DNA from: an uncultured Lachnospiraceae bacterium
GTDB lineage: Bacteria; Bacillota; Clostridia; Lachnospirales; Lachnospiraceae
NCBI GenBank assembly: GCA_947003375.1
Contig: CAMQOJ010000057.1
Span: 1-13,168, forward strand
Direction of reading: 5' to 3'
DNA length: 13,168 bases
Positions 6,517 through 13,168 of the stretch are shown piece by piece. The stretch's first letter is position 1; every line of letters begins with the position of its first letter. The position numbers and the translations under genes are program-made. The notes under the pieces were generated by a model, which was not told the origin of the DNA, searched no databases, and was given only the letters and a program-made list of their open reading frames with translations.

Positions 6517-8205
6517 ATGGATATCAGAATCAGGAAGGAGATACCTGCGGATTACCGCCAGGTGGAGGAGCTGACCCGGGAGGCCTTCTGGGGCGCGATG
6601 GACCATCCCACCTGCGACGGGGAGCATCTGATCGTGCACAAGTTAAGGGGCCTGCCCTGTTTCGTGCCTGATCTGGACTTCGTGGCAGAGGTGGACGGTA
6701 AAATCGTAGGGCATGTCATCTACAGCCTGGCGAAGGTGGGGGCCGCAGAAATAGAAGTCCTGAATTTCGGCCCCTTGAGCGTCCACCCGGACTACAAGAG
6801 GATGGGGGTAGGTTCTGCCCTGATGCGCCATTCCATCACACGGGCGGCGGAGCTTGGATACCGCGCAATCGTCTTCTACGGGCATCCCGATTATTATCCC
6901 AGATTCGGGTTCCGGAGGGCCAGCCGGTATGGCATTCTGTCCGCGGACGGAAGCAGCCTGGACGCGCTGATGGCCATGGAGCTGTACGAGGGCGCTTTGG
7001 AGGGCATCGAGGGACGGTATCTGGAAGACTGCGTCTACGAGGTGGACCCGGCGGAAATGGCGGAATTTGAAAAAGGCTTTCCCTACAAGGCGCCTGTGCA
7101 GCTCATACCTTCCCAGGTCCTGACAAGCCAGCTTCCCAGAGAGGCAAAACAGGCCTTCGCACAGCATGAAATCAGGTATGTGGCGCAGCTACAGCGGTTC
7201 AGCGGCGCGGAGCTCCTTGGCTGGGAGGGCATGGACGAGCATCTGTTGGAGCGAGTCAATGGGATATTGTCACAATTGGGACAGCCCTGTAAGCTTGCGC
7301 CCTCATCTTATATTTTACAGCTCGCCGAACTGGGCCTGCGCTGCCCTGTCTGTTCGCTTATCCGGTCGAAGGCCGGAATCTCTCTGTATCGGGTGGAATC
7401 GGAGGGGAAAAGGTACATCCTGAAGGTCTTTGAGAAGAAAGAGGATACACGGGAAATCCGCAGCTATCTGATGCTGTCAGAGCTGGGGATACCCACCCTG
7501 CCTCTGCTGGGCCGCACGGAGAACGCCCTACTGCTGCCCGATGTGGATGCATCCGGCGATTACAGGCTGGGCGAGGAAGGGGATCTGAGCGACCCTCAGG
7601 TGGCAAGGTCTGTTGCCAAGTGGTACAGGACACTGCATGACAGGGGCAGGGCTTTTCTTTGCGGCATGGAAGAGGGGCATTCCAGAGAAGAAATGCAGCT
7701 TGGAGAAGAAGTGGATTCCATGTACGACGAATCCGACGTAATCACCCTGGAAAACATGATATTAATCGCGAAAAAGACGGGCACCGAGGACAATACACTC
7801 TGGCAGGCCATTACAGAGCATTACCCTGAAATCCGCCGCCGAATCGATGCCCTGCCCCGGACATTGACCTACAATGATTTCTACTGGACGAACCTGATTG
7901 TGTCCAAAGACAAGGAACATGCCTTTATGTTCGATTACAACCTGCTGGGAAAAGGTATCGTCTACGGCGATGTCCGCAACGTGACCTGCGCCCTCTCCCA
8001 TGAGGCGGCGGAAGCTTTCCTGGAAGCCTACGGCGGCCACATCCCGGATTTGGAGAAGAAAGCGGACGCCTTTATCGCGCCGCTTGTGACGCTGTTCGGC
8101 GCCTGTGAGCGCCATACATTCCCGGCCTGGGCGGAGGCTTCCCTGGAGGAATTGAAAAGCGGCCGTATATTGGAGCATCTGGAAAAATGGCTGAGAGCGC
8201 AATAG
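6517..8205 (+). CDS. Fusion protein: GNAT acetyltransferase, HhH-like linker, APH-like phosphotransferase
   Basis: I chose the ATG at 6517 because GGGGAGG (6501-6507) lies 9 bases before it; an in-frame TTG at 6508 abuts the ribosome binding site. The 562-residue cytosolic product has three parts. Residues 1 to about 190 form a GNAT acetyltransferase resembling the YhbS group, with the acetyl-CoA loop KRMGVG (94-99) after LSVHPDY. Residues about 198-255 resemble a helix-hairpin-helix or RNA-polymerase alpha-CTD-like fold (YVAQLQRFSGAELLGWEGMDEHLLERV). Residues about 275-562 form an aminoglycoside/choline-kinase-like phosphotransferase, with the ATP-lobe lysine in YILKVF (Lys303), a catalytic loop TYNDFYWTN (likely Asp454 and Asn459) and metal-binding Asp473 in MFDYN. 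The substrate is unknown; a small hydroxyl- or amine-bearing molecule is an inference. The domain order recalls the bifunctional AAC(6')-APH(2'') resistance enzyme, but the domains look different and resistance should not be assumed. Confidence 0.85.
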   Translation: MDIRIRKEIPADYRQVEELTREAFWGAMDHPTCDGEHLIVHKLRGLPCFVPDLDFVAEVDGKIVGHVIYSLAKVGAAEIEVLNFGPLSVHPDYKRMGVGSALMRHSITRAAELGYRAIVFYGHPDYYPRFGFRRASRYGILSADGSSLDALMAMELYEGALEGIEGRYLEDCVYEVDPAEMAEFEKGFPYKAPVQLIPSQVLTSQLPREAKQAFAQHEIRYVAQLQRFSGAELLGWEGMDEHLLERVNGILSQLGQPCKLAPSSYILQLAELGLRCPVCSLIRSKAGISLYRVESEGKRYILKVFEKKEDTREIRSYLMLSELGIPTLPLLGRTENALLLPDVDASGDYRLGEEGDLSDPQVARSVAKWYRTLHDRGRAFLCGMEEGHSREEMQLGEEVDSMYDESDVITLENMILIAKKTGTEDNTLWQAITEHYPEIRRRIDALPRTLTYNDFYWTNLIVSKDKEHAFMFDYNLLGKGIVYGDVRNVTCALSHEAAEAFLEAYGGHIPDLEKKADAFIAPLVTLFGACERHTFPAWAEASLEELKSGRILEHLEKWLRAQ

Positions 8206-8305
8206 CTATCGCTCCATTTTCACCAGATGCCCACCAGATACTCCCCTCGTCCCTTCCTTCCAGGCGCCTTGCATCCGACACCGAAAAGCCATGCCGCACT
8301 GCTCC

Positions 8306-9139
8306 CTATATCCCCTCCACGCAGTTGGCCATCAGCATGGCGATGGTCATGGGGCCAACGCCGCCGGGCACAGGGGTGATATACGATGTCTTCGGGGCCA
8401 CGCTTTCAAAGTCCACGTCCCCGCAGAGCTTATTGTCCTCATCCCTGTGGATGCCCACGTCTATGACTACAGCTCCGTCTTTCACATAAGTCTCATCCAC
8501 CATCCTGGGCTTTCCCACTGCCGCTACCAGGATATCCGCCCGCCTGGTAATCTCCCGCAGATTCTCCGTCCGGGAATGGCACACTGTCACGGTGCCATTC
8601 TCCCGCAGCAGCAGCATGGCCATGGGCTTGCCCACGATGTTGCTGCGGCCCAGTACCACGCACTCCTTCCCCTGGATGGAGATGCCTGAGCGTTTCAGCA
8701 ACTGGATGACCCCGGCGGGAGTGCAGGATACGTAGCCGGGCCTGCCGATGCTCAGGTTCCCCACGTTCACGGGGTGGAAGCCGTCCACATCCTTCTCCGG
8801 CGAGATGGCAAGGAGCACCCTCTCCTCGTCGATATGGGAGGGCAGGGGGAGCTGTACCAGGATTCCGTTTACATCCTCACGTTCATTCAGTTCCCGGATG
8901 ATGCCCAGCAGTTCTTCCTCCCCGGTCTCCTCCGGCAGCTCGTAGGAAAGGGAGCGGATGCCCACATACTCGCAGGCCTTCTTCTTGTTCCGCACGTACA
9001 CGGAGGAGGCCGGATCCGCGCCCACCTGAATCACCGCCAGGGTGCGCTCTATGCCCTGTTCCCTCATCCGCGCCGCTTTTTCCCTTAATTCGTCCTTGAT
9101 CTCCTGGGAAATCTTTTTTCCGTCTATGACCTGATACAT
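8306..9139 (-). CDS. folD: Bifunctional methylenetetrahydrofolate dehydrogenase/cyclohydrolase
   Basis: FolD interconverts 5,10-methylene-, 5,10-methenyl- and 10-formyl-tetrahydrofolate using NAD(P), supplying one-carbon units for purines, formyl-methionine and, in acetogenic clostridia, the Wood-Ljungdahl pathway. The 277-residue product is of normal length and complete. The catalytic pair Tyr48 and Lys52 (YVRNK) is present, with the VQLPLP segment (95-100; Gln96), the EKDVDGFHP motif (115-123; Asp119), the Rossmann signature GRSNIVGKPM (164-173) and the C-terminal PVPGGVGPMT (256-265). The ATG at 9139 is preceded by AGGAGG at 5 bases. It is the last gene of the minus-strand block and converges with the fusion gene across 100 bases, in which I see no clear terminator. 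No convincing promoter was found upstream. Confidence 0.97.
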   Translation of the reverse strand: MYQVIDGKKISQEIKDELREKAARMREQGIERTLAVIQVGADPASSVYVRNKKKACEYVGIRSLSYELPEETGEEELLGIIRELNEREDVNGILVQLPLPSHIDEERVLLAISPEKDVDGFHPVNVGNLSIGRPGYVSCTPAGVIQLLKRSGISIQGKECVVLGRSNIVGKPMAMLLLRENGTVTVCHSRTENLREITRRADILVAAVGKPRMVDETYVKDGAVVIDVGIHRDEDNKLCGDVDFESVAPKTSYITPVPGGVGPMTIAMLMANCVEGI

Positions 9140-9312
9140 CCTGTCCTCCTACTCTGTATTTGAATAGCGTTTTTTAGTTTTTTCAGTATTCTGGATTATC
9201 CTAAACCGCATAAATTCGCTGTTTCCGAGATATATTTTTATTTGCGAGATTTTTTTGCACCGTTTTGGCACTGCTTTTTCCTTGATTACCTTTACGACAT
9301 AGTGTTAGCACC

Positions 9313-9365
9313 TTTGTATGGTCACTAAGGAAAAATCTACCCGAAAACCGCATCTCCCATACAAA
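9313..9365. repeat. Inverted repeat, 9-bp arms
   Basis: TTTGTATGG (9313-9321) and CCATACAAA (9357-9365) are perfect inverted copies separated by 35 bases. They lie in the AT-rich gap between folD and the deaminase gene, just past the deaminase stop. A loop that long with no following T-run makes a terminator unlikely. It could be a regulator site or a remnant of whatever delivered the low-GC segment. Confidence 0.45.
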
Positions 9366-9372
9366 CAGGAAT

Positions 9373-9765
9373 TTATTTATGTCGTGGATATTCGGGCATC
9401 AAATCAATCAATTTAATTGTCCGTCCTTCTTTATCCAGTAGAATTTCAATATTTTCCACATCTCCGCCTAAATGCATCATAAATTCTCTGCAAATACCGC
9501 AAGACGGAATGATATTTCCATCTTTATATACTGAAACCACTTTTTTAATCTCACTTTCGCCATATGTAAGCATTGTTGATAAAGCATTTCTTTCAGCACA
9601 CATTCCTATAGAGCCATCTGTGTCAATGCATATACCCTTGTAAATATTACCTTTTTTTGTGAGTACGGCAGATGCCACACTTCCTACCCACATTTTATTT
9701 GAAACATCATGGGGGTTCAAAACGCTCATTGCTTCTTCATATAATCTTTCCCATTCTTTATCCAT
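9373..9765 (-). CDS. Cytidine/blasticidin-S deaminase family zinc protein
   Basis: The 130-residue product matches the length of small homotetrameric cytidine deaminases. The zinc site is clear: Cys56-Ala-Glu58 in MCAERNAL, with Glu58 as proton shuttle, and Cys89 and Cys92 in PSCGICREF. The usual family spacing is PCxxC, and here an extra Ser precedes the first cysteine. These enzymes deaminate cytidine, deoxycytidine or related nucleosides for salvage, and some act on nucleoside antibiotics; the substrate here is not determinable. I chose the ATG at 9765 because AAGGAGGG lies about 8 bases before it; a 12-residue extension would disregard that site. The gene is visibly AT-rich (roughly 38% GC in a hand-counted stretch against about 60% for its neighbours), so it was probably acquired recently. 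It sits 66 bases after the GNAT gene. Confidence 0.88.
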   Translation of the reverse strand: MDKEWERLYEEAMSVLNPHDVSNKMWVGSVASAVLTKKGNIYKGICIDTDGSIGMCAERNALSTMLTYGESEIKKVVSVYKDGNIIPSCGICREFMMHLGGDVENIEILLDKEGRTIKLIDLMPEYPRHK

Positions 9766-9831
9766 CGTTTTACCCTCCTTAATAATAACGCATCTCACCA
9801 TGCTTTCCGGAAGGGCAATCCCGGGATGCCG

Positions 9832-10248
9832 TCATTCTATTCTCATCAATTGCCCCATCCCGGTTGGACGGGCAGAAAAACCGAATCTCTCGTAAAAAGG
9901 CTCTTTCCCTTTCACTGCCGTCAGGCCTATGTCTATGACAGTGCCCGGCTCCGCAACGCTTTTGATATGCCCCAACAGTCTGTTCACGATGCTTTTTCCG
10001 ATTCCCTTTCCCTGATATTGGGGCAGGACAATGATTTCCTGGAGATACCAGTACATGGCCCCGTCGCCCACGAGCTTCCCCATTCCCACCACCTGTCCTC
10101 CACAGACCGCGGAAACGTTGAAAAGTCCGTTTCTGAGCGCTTTTTCGACCTGTTCCAGCGGCCTTTCTTTGAATCCGGCAGCCACCTTTAACCGGACAAA
10201 ATCTTCGGCGCTCAACACATTGTCCACCAATTCATACTGTACTTCCAT
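9832..10248 (-). CDS. GNAT-family N-acetyltransferase
   Basis: A compact 138-residue single-domain acetyltransferase, predicted cytosolic, that would transfer acetyl from acetyl-CoA to an unknown amine. The acetyl-CoA binding loop QGKGIG (79-84) follows the strand EIIVLPQY, and the C-terminal FYERFGF (118-124) is the usual closing motif. The segment MGKLVGDGAMYWYLQEIIVLP is characteristic of a GNAT subgroup common in clostridia, from memory. The ATG at 10248 begins the conserved domain, but its ribosome binding site is ambiguous: a run of G lies 8 bases upstream and an AGGAG only 2 bases upstream. A GTG at 10272 would add eight residues. An AAGGAGG further up at about 10287 has no well-placed start. 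It lies 97 bases after the amidohydrolase. Confidence 0.88.
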   Translation of the reverse strand: MEVQYELVDNVLSAEDFVRLKVAAGFKERPLEQVEKALRNGLFNVSAVCGGQVVGMGKLVGDGAMYWYLQEIIVLPQYQGKGIGKSIVNRLLGHIKSVAEPGTVIDIGLTAVKGKEPFYERFGFSARPTGMGQLMRIE

Positions 10249-10345
10249 CGCTCCTGCCCCCTGATTCCGCACCGCTTCCAGTGTATGGCAAATCCTCCTT
10301 CCATGGCTGCTGCCTGCCTACAGCCGGGCAGCCTGCTGGGCCCGC

Positions 10346-11503
10346 TCACTCCACCGGAACATCCACCGCTTTCCCGTCTATGAACACATGCCTCACTTTC
10401 GTGGAGACCTCAAAGGGGCAGCCGTCCGTGACGACGATGTCCGCATCCTTCCCGGCCTCCAGCGACCCTACCCTGTCCGCAATCCCCGCGTGCTTGGCAG
10501 GATTGATGGTGATGGCCTGGAGGGCCGCAAAGGGATCCATCCCCGCCTGCACCGCCAGCCCTGCGCACAGGGGCAGATATTCCTGGGGGATCACCGGGGA
10601 GTCCGTGATGATGGATACCTGGCAGCCCGCGGCAGCCAGCACGCCCGGGGTCGTCCAGCTCTTGTTGCGCAGCTCGAACTTGGAGGCGCTGCCCAAAGTA
10701 GGACCCACCGCCAGGGGCACATTCTCCTCCACCAGCTCCTCTACGATCAAATGCCCCTCCGTCACATGCTCCAGCGTGATCTTCAGGTCGAATTCCCTGG
10801 CGATCCGCAGCGCCGTGAACAGGTCTTCCGTTGCGTGGGCATGGGCTTTCAGAGGGATTTCCCTGCGCATCACGGGCAGCAGGGCCTCCAGCTTCATGTC
10901 GAAGGCCGGGCGCTTGGAGACATCGTCCCCTGCGGCCTCCTTCTTCTCCATGTACTCCCTGGCCTTGAACAGGGTCTCCCGCAGCAGGGCCGCAGTGGTC
11001 ATGCGGCTGGAGTCCTTCTTATCCCTATATACACGCTTGGGGTTCTCGCCGAAGGCGCATTTCATGGCCACGCCGTCCCGGACCACCATGTCGTCCACCC
11101 GTCTGCCCACAGTCTTGATCGTGGTAAAAGTGCCGCCCAGCACATTGGCGCTGCCGGGGCCTACGCAGACGCAGGTGACTCCTGCCGCCGCGGCCTTGGG
11201 CAAAGCCGGGTCTAAAGGCTTCACGCCGTCGATTCCCCGCATCTGGGGGCTGATGATATCGTTCAGCTCATTGTAGTCCATCCCCTCATAGCCGATGCCA
11301 TAGCCGTCCAGGCCGATGTGCCCGTGGGCCTCCACGAAGCCGGGGTACACCTGCAGCCCTGCCGCGTCCACCACTTCCGCGTCTCCCGGGATTTCCAGGT
11401 TCTCCCCGATTGCCTTGATTTTGCCGTCCTCCACCAGGATGTCCGCCTGGAAGCCCTCTCTGTGCACGCCGTCGTGCACGGTTCCGTTTTTGATACAGAG
11501 CAT
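10346..11503 (-). CDS. Metal-dependent amidohydrolase, imidazolonepropionase-like
   Basis: The 385-residue product belongs to the amidohydrolase superfamily, with a TIM-barrel flanked by a small beta-sandwich formed by both termini (MLCIKNGTVHDG at the start; ADIVVTDGCPF and VRHVFIDGKAV at the end). Metal ligands are readable: His60 and His62 in EAHGH, a possible carboxylated Lys148 in AMKCAFGENPKRV, His221 or His223 in KAHAH, His246 in LEHVTEGH and Asp301 in ITDSP. It should hydrolyse a C-N bond in a cyclic amide, peptide or related metabolite; the exact substrate cannot be read from the sequence. The ATG at 11503 has GGAGGAAAGGAC before it, which fixes the start against a 10-residue extension. 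It follows the HD-GYP gene by 63 bases and may be co-transcribed. No signal peptide is present. Confidence 0.93.
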   Translation of the reverse strand: MLCIKNGTVHDGVHREGFQADILVEDGKIKAIGENLEIPGDAEVVDAAGLQVYPGFVEAHGHIGLDGYGIGYEGMDYNELNDIISPQMRGIDGVKPLDPALPKAAAAGVTCVCVGPGSANVLGGTFTTIKTVGRRVDDMVVRDGVAMKCAFGENPKRVYRDKKDSSRMTTAALLRETLFKAREYMEKKEAAGDDVSKRPAFDMKLEALLPVMRREIPLKAHAHATEDLFTALRIAREFDLKITLEHVTEGHLIVEELVEENVPLAVGPTLGSASKFELRNKSWTTPGVLAAAGCQVSIITDSPVIPQEYLPLCAGLAVQAGMDPFAALQAITINPAKHAGIADRVGSLEAGKDADIVVTDGCPFEVSTKVRHVFIDGKAVDVPVE

Positions 11504-11566
11504 GTCCTTTCCTCCTCCATGGCCATTCCGCACCGTGTGCGTCCCGCCGGCCCGTTTTCCATAAGC

Positions 11567-13060
11567 TTAGCATCCGCCTCTGTCTTTGTCAATGGGCGGC
11601 TCCCCAGGGGCTTCCTCCCAGCATCTGCTCTTCACGAACAGCTCCGTCAGTTCCGGATCCAGCTTCCCCTCCTGTCCGGCCATCTCTCTTAAAATGGCAA
11701 GCGCCCGCTCCACGGGCATGGCCCGCTTATACGGCCTGTCGTCCGCCACCAGGGAATCGAAGATGTCCAGTATGGTGATCATGCGCACCTCATAGGGAAT
11801 CTCATCCCCCTTCCTGTGCTCCGGATAACCGGTTCCGTTCAGGAGCTCATGGTGCGCTGCCGCCCATTCCCGCACATGGGATAGCTTCTCCGGAAAGCAG
11901 ATCTGGGACAGCAGGCGGTCCGTGACGGACACATGCTCCTCCATGGTCCCCCGCTCCTCCTCCGAAAGCGTTCCCCTCCGGATGGAAAGCATGGCATACT
12001 CCTCCGGCTCCAGCCAAGGGCGGACGGTTCCCTGTTCATCTCTGTACGTCCTCCCGTACAGGTTCTTTAGCCGCTCCAACTGTTCGTCCCTCACGAAACC
12101 CGCAGAGTCGATCTCCTCCACCAGCTTCCACGCCTCCAGCGTCCCGTCTGTCCGCTCCTGCTTTTCCGCCTCCGTGATGCGCCCTGCCAGCCGGTCGATC
12201 TCCGCCAGGAGCCGGATCACTTCCATGCGGTGGGCAATGGCCCCGTGCTGTTCGGGAAAAAGCCTCTTTTCCTTGTTCATCACTTCCAGCGGCGTCACCA
12301 GCTTGCCGATATCGTGGAGCAGGATGCTCATCAGGAATTCTTCCTTTTCTTCCTGCGAAAAGACCTTCTGCCCCTCACAGGTCTTGAGATACTCCACAAA
12401 TCTGCCGCCGTATTCCGCCATATGGCGGGCATGGCTGGCATTATAGGGCGTCCTCTCGTCGATGGCGGAGGACATGACCCGCACGAAGGACTGGATAAGC
12501 GCCTCGATTTCCTCCATGTACCATACATTCTGGATCGTCACCGCCGCCTGCGAGGCCACCGATTCCAGCACCAGAATCATGTCCCTGTCGAAAGCGCAGA
12601 CATTTCCGCCCTCGTCCAGCGCATTGATCAGCTGGATGACCCCTATCCGCTCCCCCTGCCTGTTGCGCATGGGCACCACCAGCATGGAGCGCGTGTTATA
12701 GCCCGTCATGGCGTCATAGCGGATCGGTCCGGAAAAATCATAGTCCCTGTTGTTTTTCACGTCCTCTATGCAGATGGTCCTATCTTCCAGCAGAGCCATG
12801 GCGCATACATTTCCCCTGTCCAGCGGCACCGGCGGAAGCTGCGCTTTTTCCCCGCTCCCTCCGGAATAGGTCCCCAGCGTGTCATTGCGCATGACCTCAA
12901 AATTCAGGGCGTCCCCCTCTCTGAGATATAAGGTCCCCGCATCGCACCCGGCAAGCTCCATCACGCTTTTGAGAATATACACGAGAAGCTCGTCCAGATT
13001 CCGCTCCGAGGACAGCCGCACCCCTATATTCAGGATTTTTTCCATATCGTTCCGCTTCAT
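11567..13060 (-). CDS. GAF-domain HD-GYP phosphodiesterase
   Basis: A 497-residue cytosolic signalling protein. A GAF sensor domain occupies about 20-180 (MLVVPMRNRQGERIGVIQLIN is its core). An HD-GYP phosphohydrolase domain follows from about 190: HARHMAEY (210-217), the metal-binding HD at 249-250 in LLHDIGK, EEHV (374-377), then HHELLNGTGYP with His403, His404 and Gly411-Pro413, and LDIFDSLVADDRPYK (431-445). These motifs are those used to hydrolyse cyclic di-GMP. About 95 extra residues (264-360) separate the HD motif from the second half. The ATG at 13060 overlaps the upstream gene's TGA by four bases, so translation is probably coupled; a 28-residue upstream extension would lie inside that gene. 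Substrate identity and the GAF ligand are unknown. A general role in second-messenger control is inferred. Confidence 0.92.
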   Translation of the reverse strand: MKRNDMEKILNIGVRLSSERNLDELLVYILKSVMELAGCDAGTLYLREGDALNFEVMRNDTLGTYSGGSGEKAQLPPVPLDRGNVCAMALLEDRTICIEDVKNNRDYDFSGPIRYDAMTGYNTRSMLVVPMRNRQGERIGVIQLINALDEGGNVCAFDRDMILVLESVASQAAVTIQNVWYMEEIEALIQSFVRVMSSAIDERTPYNASHARHMAEYGGRFVEYLKTCEGQKVFSQEEKEEFLMSILLHDIGKLVTPLEVMNKEKRLFPEQHGAIAHRMEVIRLLAEIDRLAGRITEAEKQERTDGTLEAWKLVEEIDSAGFVRDEQLERLKNLYGRTYRDEQGTVRPWLEPEEYAMLSIRRGTLSEEERGTMEEHVSVTDRLLSQICFPEKLSHVREWAAAHHELLNGTGYPEHRKGDEIPYEVRMITILDIFDSLVADDRPYKRAMPVERALAILREMAGQEGKLDPELTELFVKSRCWEEAPGEPPIDKDRGGC

Positions 13061-13168
13061 ATCCGTATTACCATACCTTCCTTCGCGAAACGGCAGATAT
13101 CGTCCTCCCGCTCCGCGAGCTCCTGTTGTCCGCGCAGGAAACAATCCGTATATTCCCTGCTGTAATGG
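13057..13168 (-). CDS. Partial CDS, C-terminus of an unidentified gene
   Basis: The last 36 codons of a minus-strand gene enter from the right edge and end at TGA (13059-13057), overlapping the HD-GYP start as ATGA. The readable tail is hydrophilic and likely helical (QQELAEREDDICRFAKEG). Its four-base overlap with the next gene argues that it is a real, co-translated gene. Genes next to this kind of GAF/HD-GYP protein are often other signalling proteins, but the fragment is too short to name. Confidence 0.6.
   Translation of the reverse strand, partial: HYSREYTDCFLRGQQELAEREDDICRFAKEGMVIRI

Noticed and set aside
9814..9830. Near-palindrome around CCCGGG between the GNAT and deaminase genes
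   Set aside because: It has no loop and a bulged base, so it is a poor hairpin, and no regulator site is recognisable.
10281..11276. 331- and 275-residue plus-strand ORFs opposite the amidohydrolase
   Set aside because: They have low-complexity composition and no family motifs, and lie opposite a gene with readable metal-binding residues.
11529..11541. 5-bp hairpin CGCAC/GTGCG before the amidohydrolase
   Set aside because: It is too short and has no T-run, so it is not a convincing terminator.

Overview
The window looks like chromosomal DNA from a GC-rich Gram-positive anaerobe of the class Clostridia, most likely a Lachnospiraceae-type gut bacterium. This is inferred from strong AGGAGG-type ribosome binding sites, short-signal lipoproteins ending in an AC lipobox, and the gene families present. 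No rRNA, tRNA, CRISPR array, insertion sequence or phage gene is visible. All genes are on the minus strand except one.

Reading the minus strand from high to low coordinates, the right-hand block (13168 to 8306) holds: the last 36 codons of an unidentified gene; a GAF/HD-GYP signalling phosphodiesterase that overlaps it by 4 bases; a metal-dependent amidohydrolase; a small GNAT acetyltransferase; a low-GC cytidine-deaminase-family gene that looks acquired; and folD. FolD converges with the only plus-strand gene, at 6517-8205, which fuses a GNAT acetyltransferase, a helix-hairpin-helix-like linker and an APH/choline-kinase-like phosphotransferase. That gene has a good sigma-A-type promoter of its own.

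The left-hand block (6243 to 326) appears to be one signalling and envelope module. A large lipoprotein combines a propeller-like N-terminal region with a solute-binding domain, but a single in-frame TAG interrupts it. It is followed by a small charged protein with a SHOCT-like C-terminus, a low-complexity lipoprotein with 60-bp tandem repeats, and an OmpR-family response regulator and histidine kinase pair. The two lipoprotein transcription units share an upstream array of TT(A/C)AG(A/G) hexamers spaced 10-11 bp apart. This is the geometry OmpR-family regulators bind, so the adjacent two-component system plausibly controls both. At the left edge another minus-strand gene begins and runs off the window.

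Most worth following up: the amber codon in the large lipoprotein, the shared operator array, the acetyltransferase-kinase fusion, and the compositionally foreign deaminase island. I did not find a clearly new multi-gene system. The lipoprotein and two-component module is the nearest candidate.
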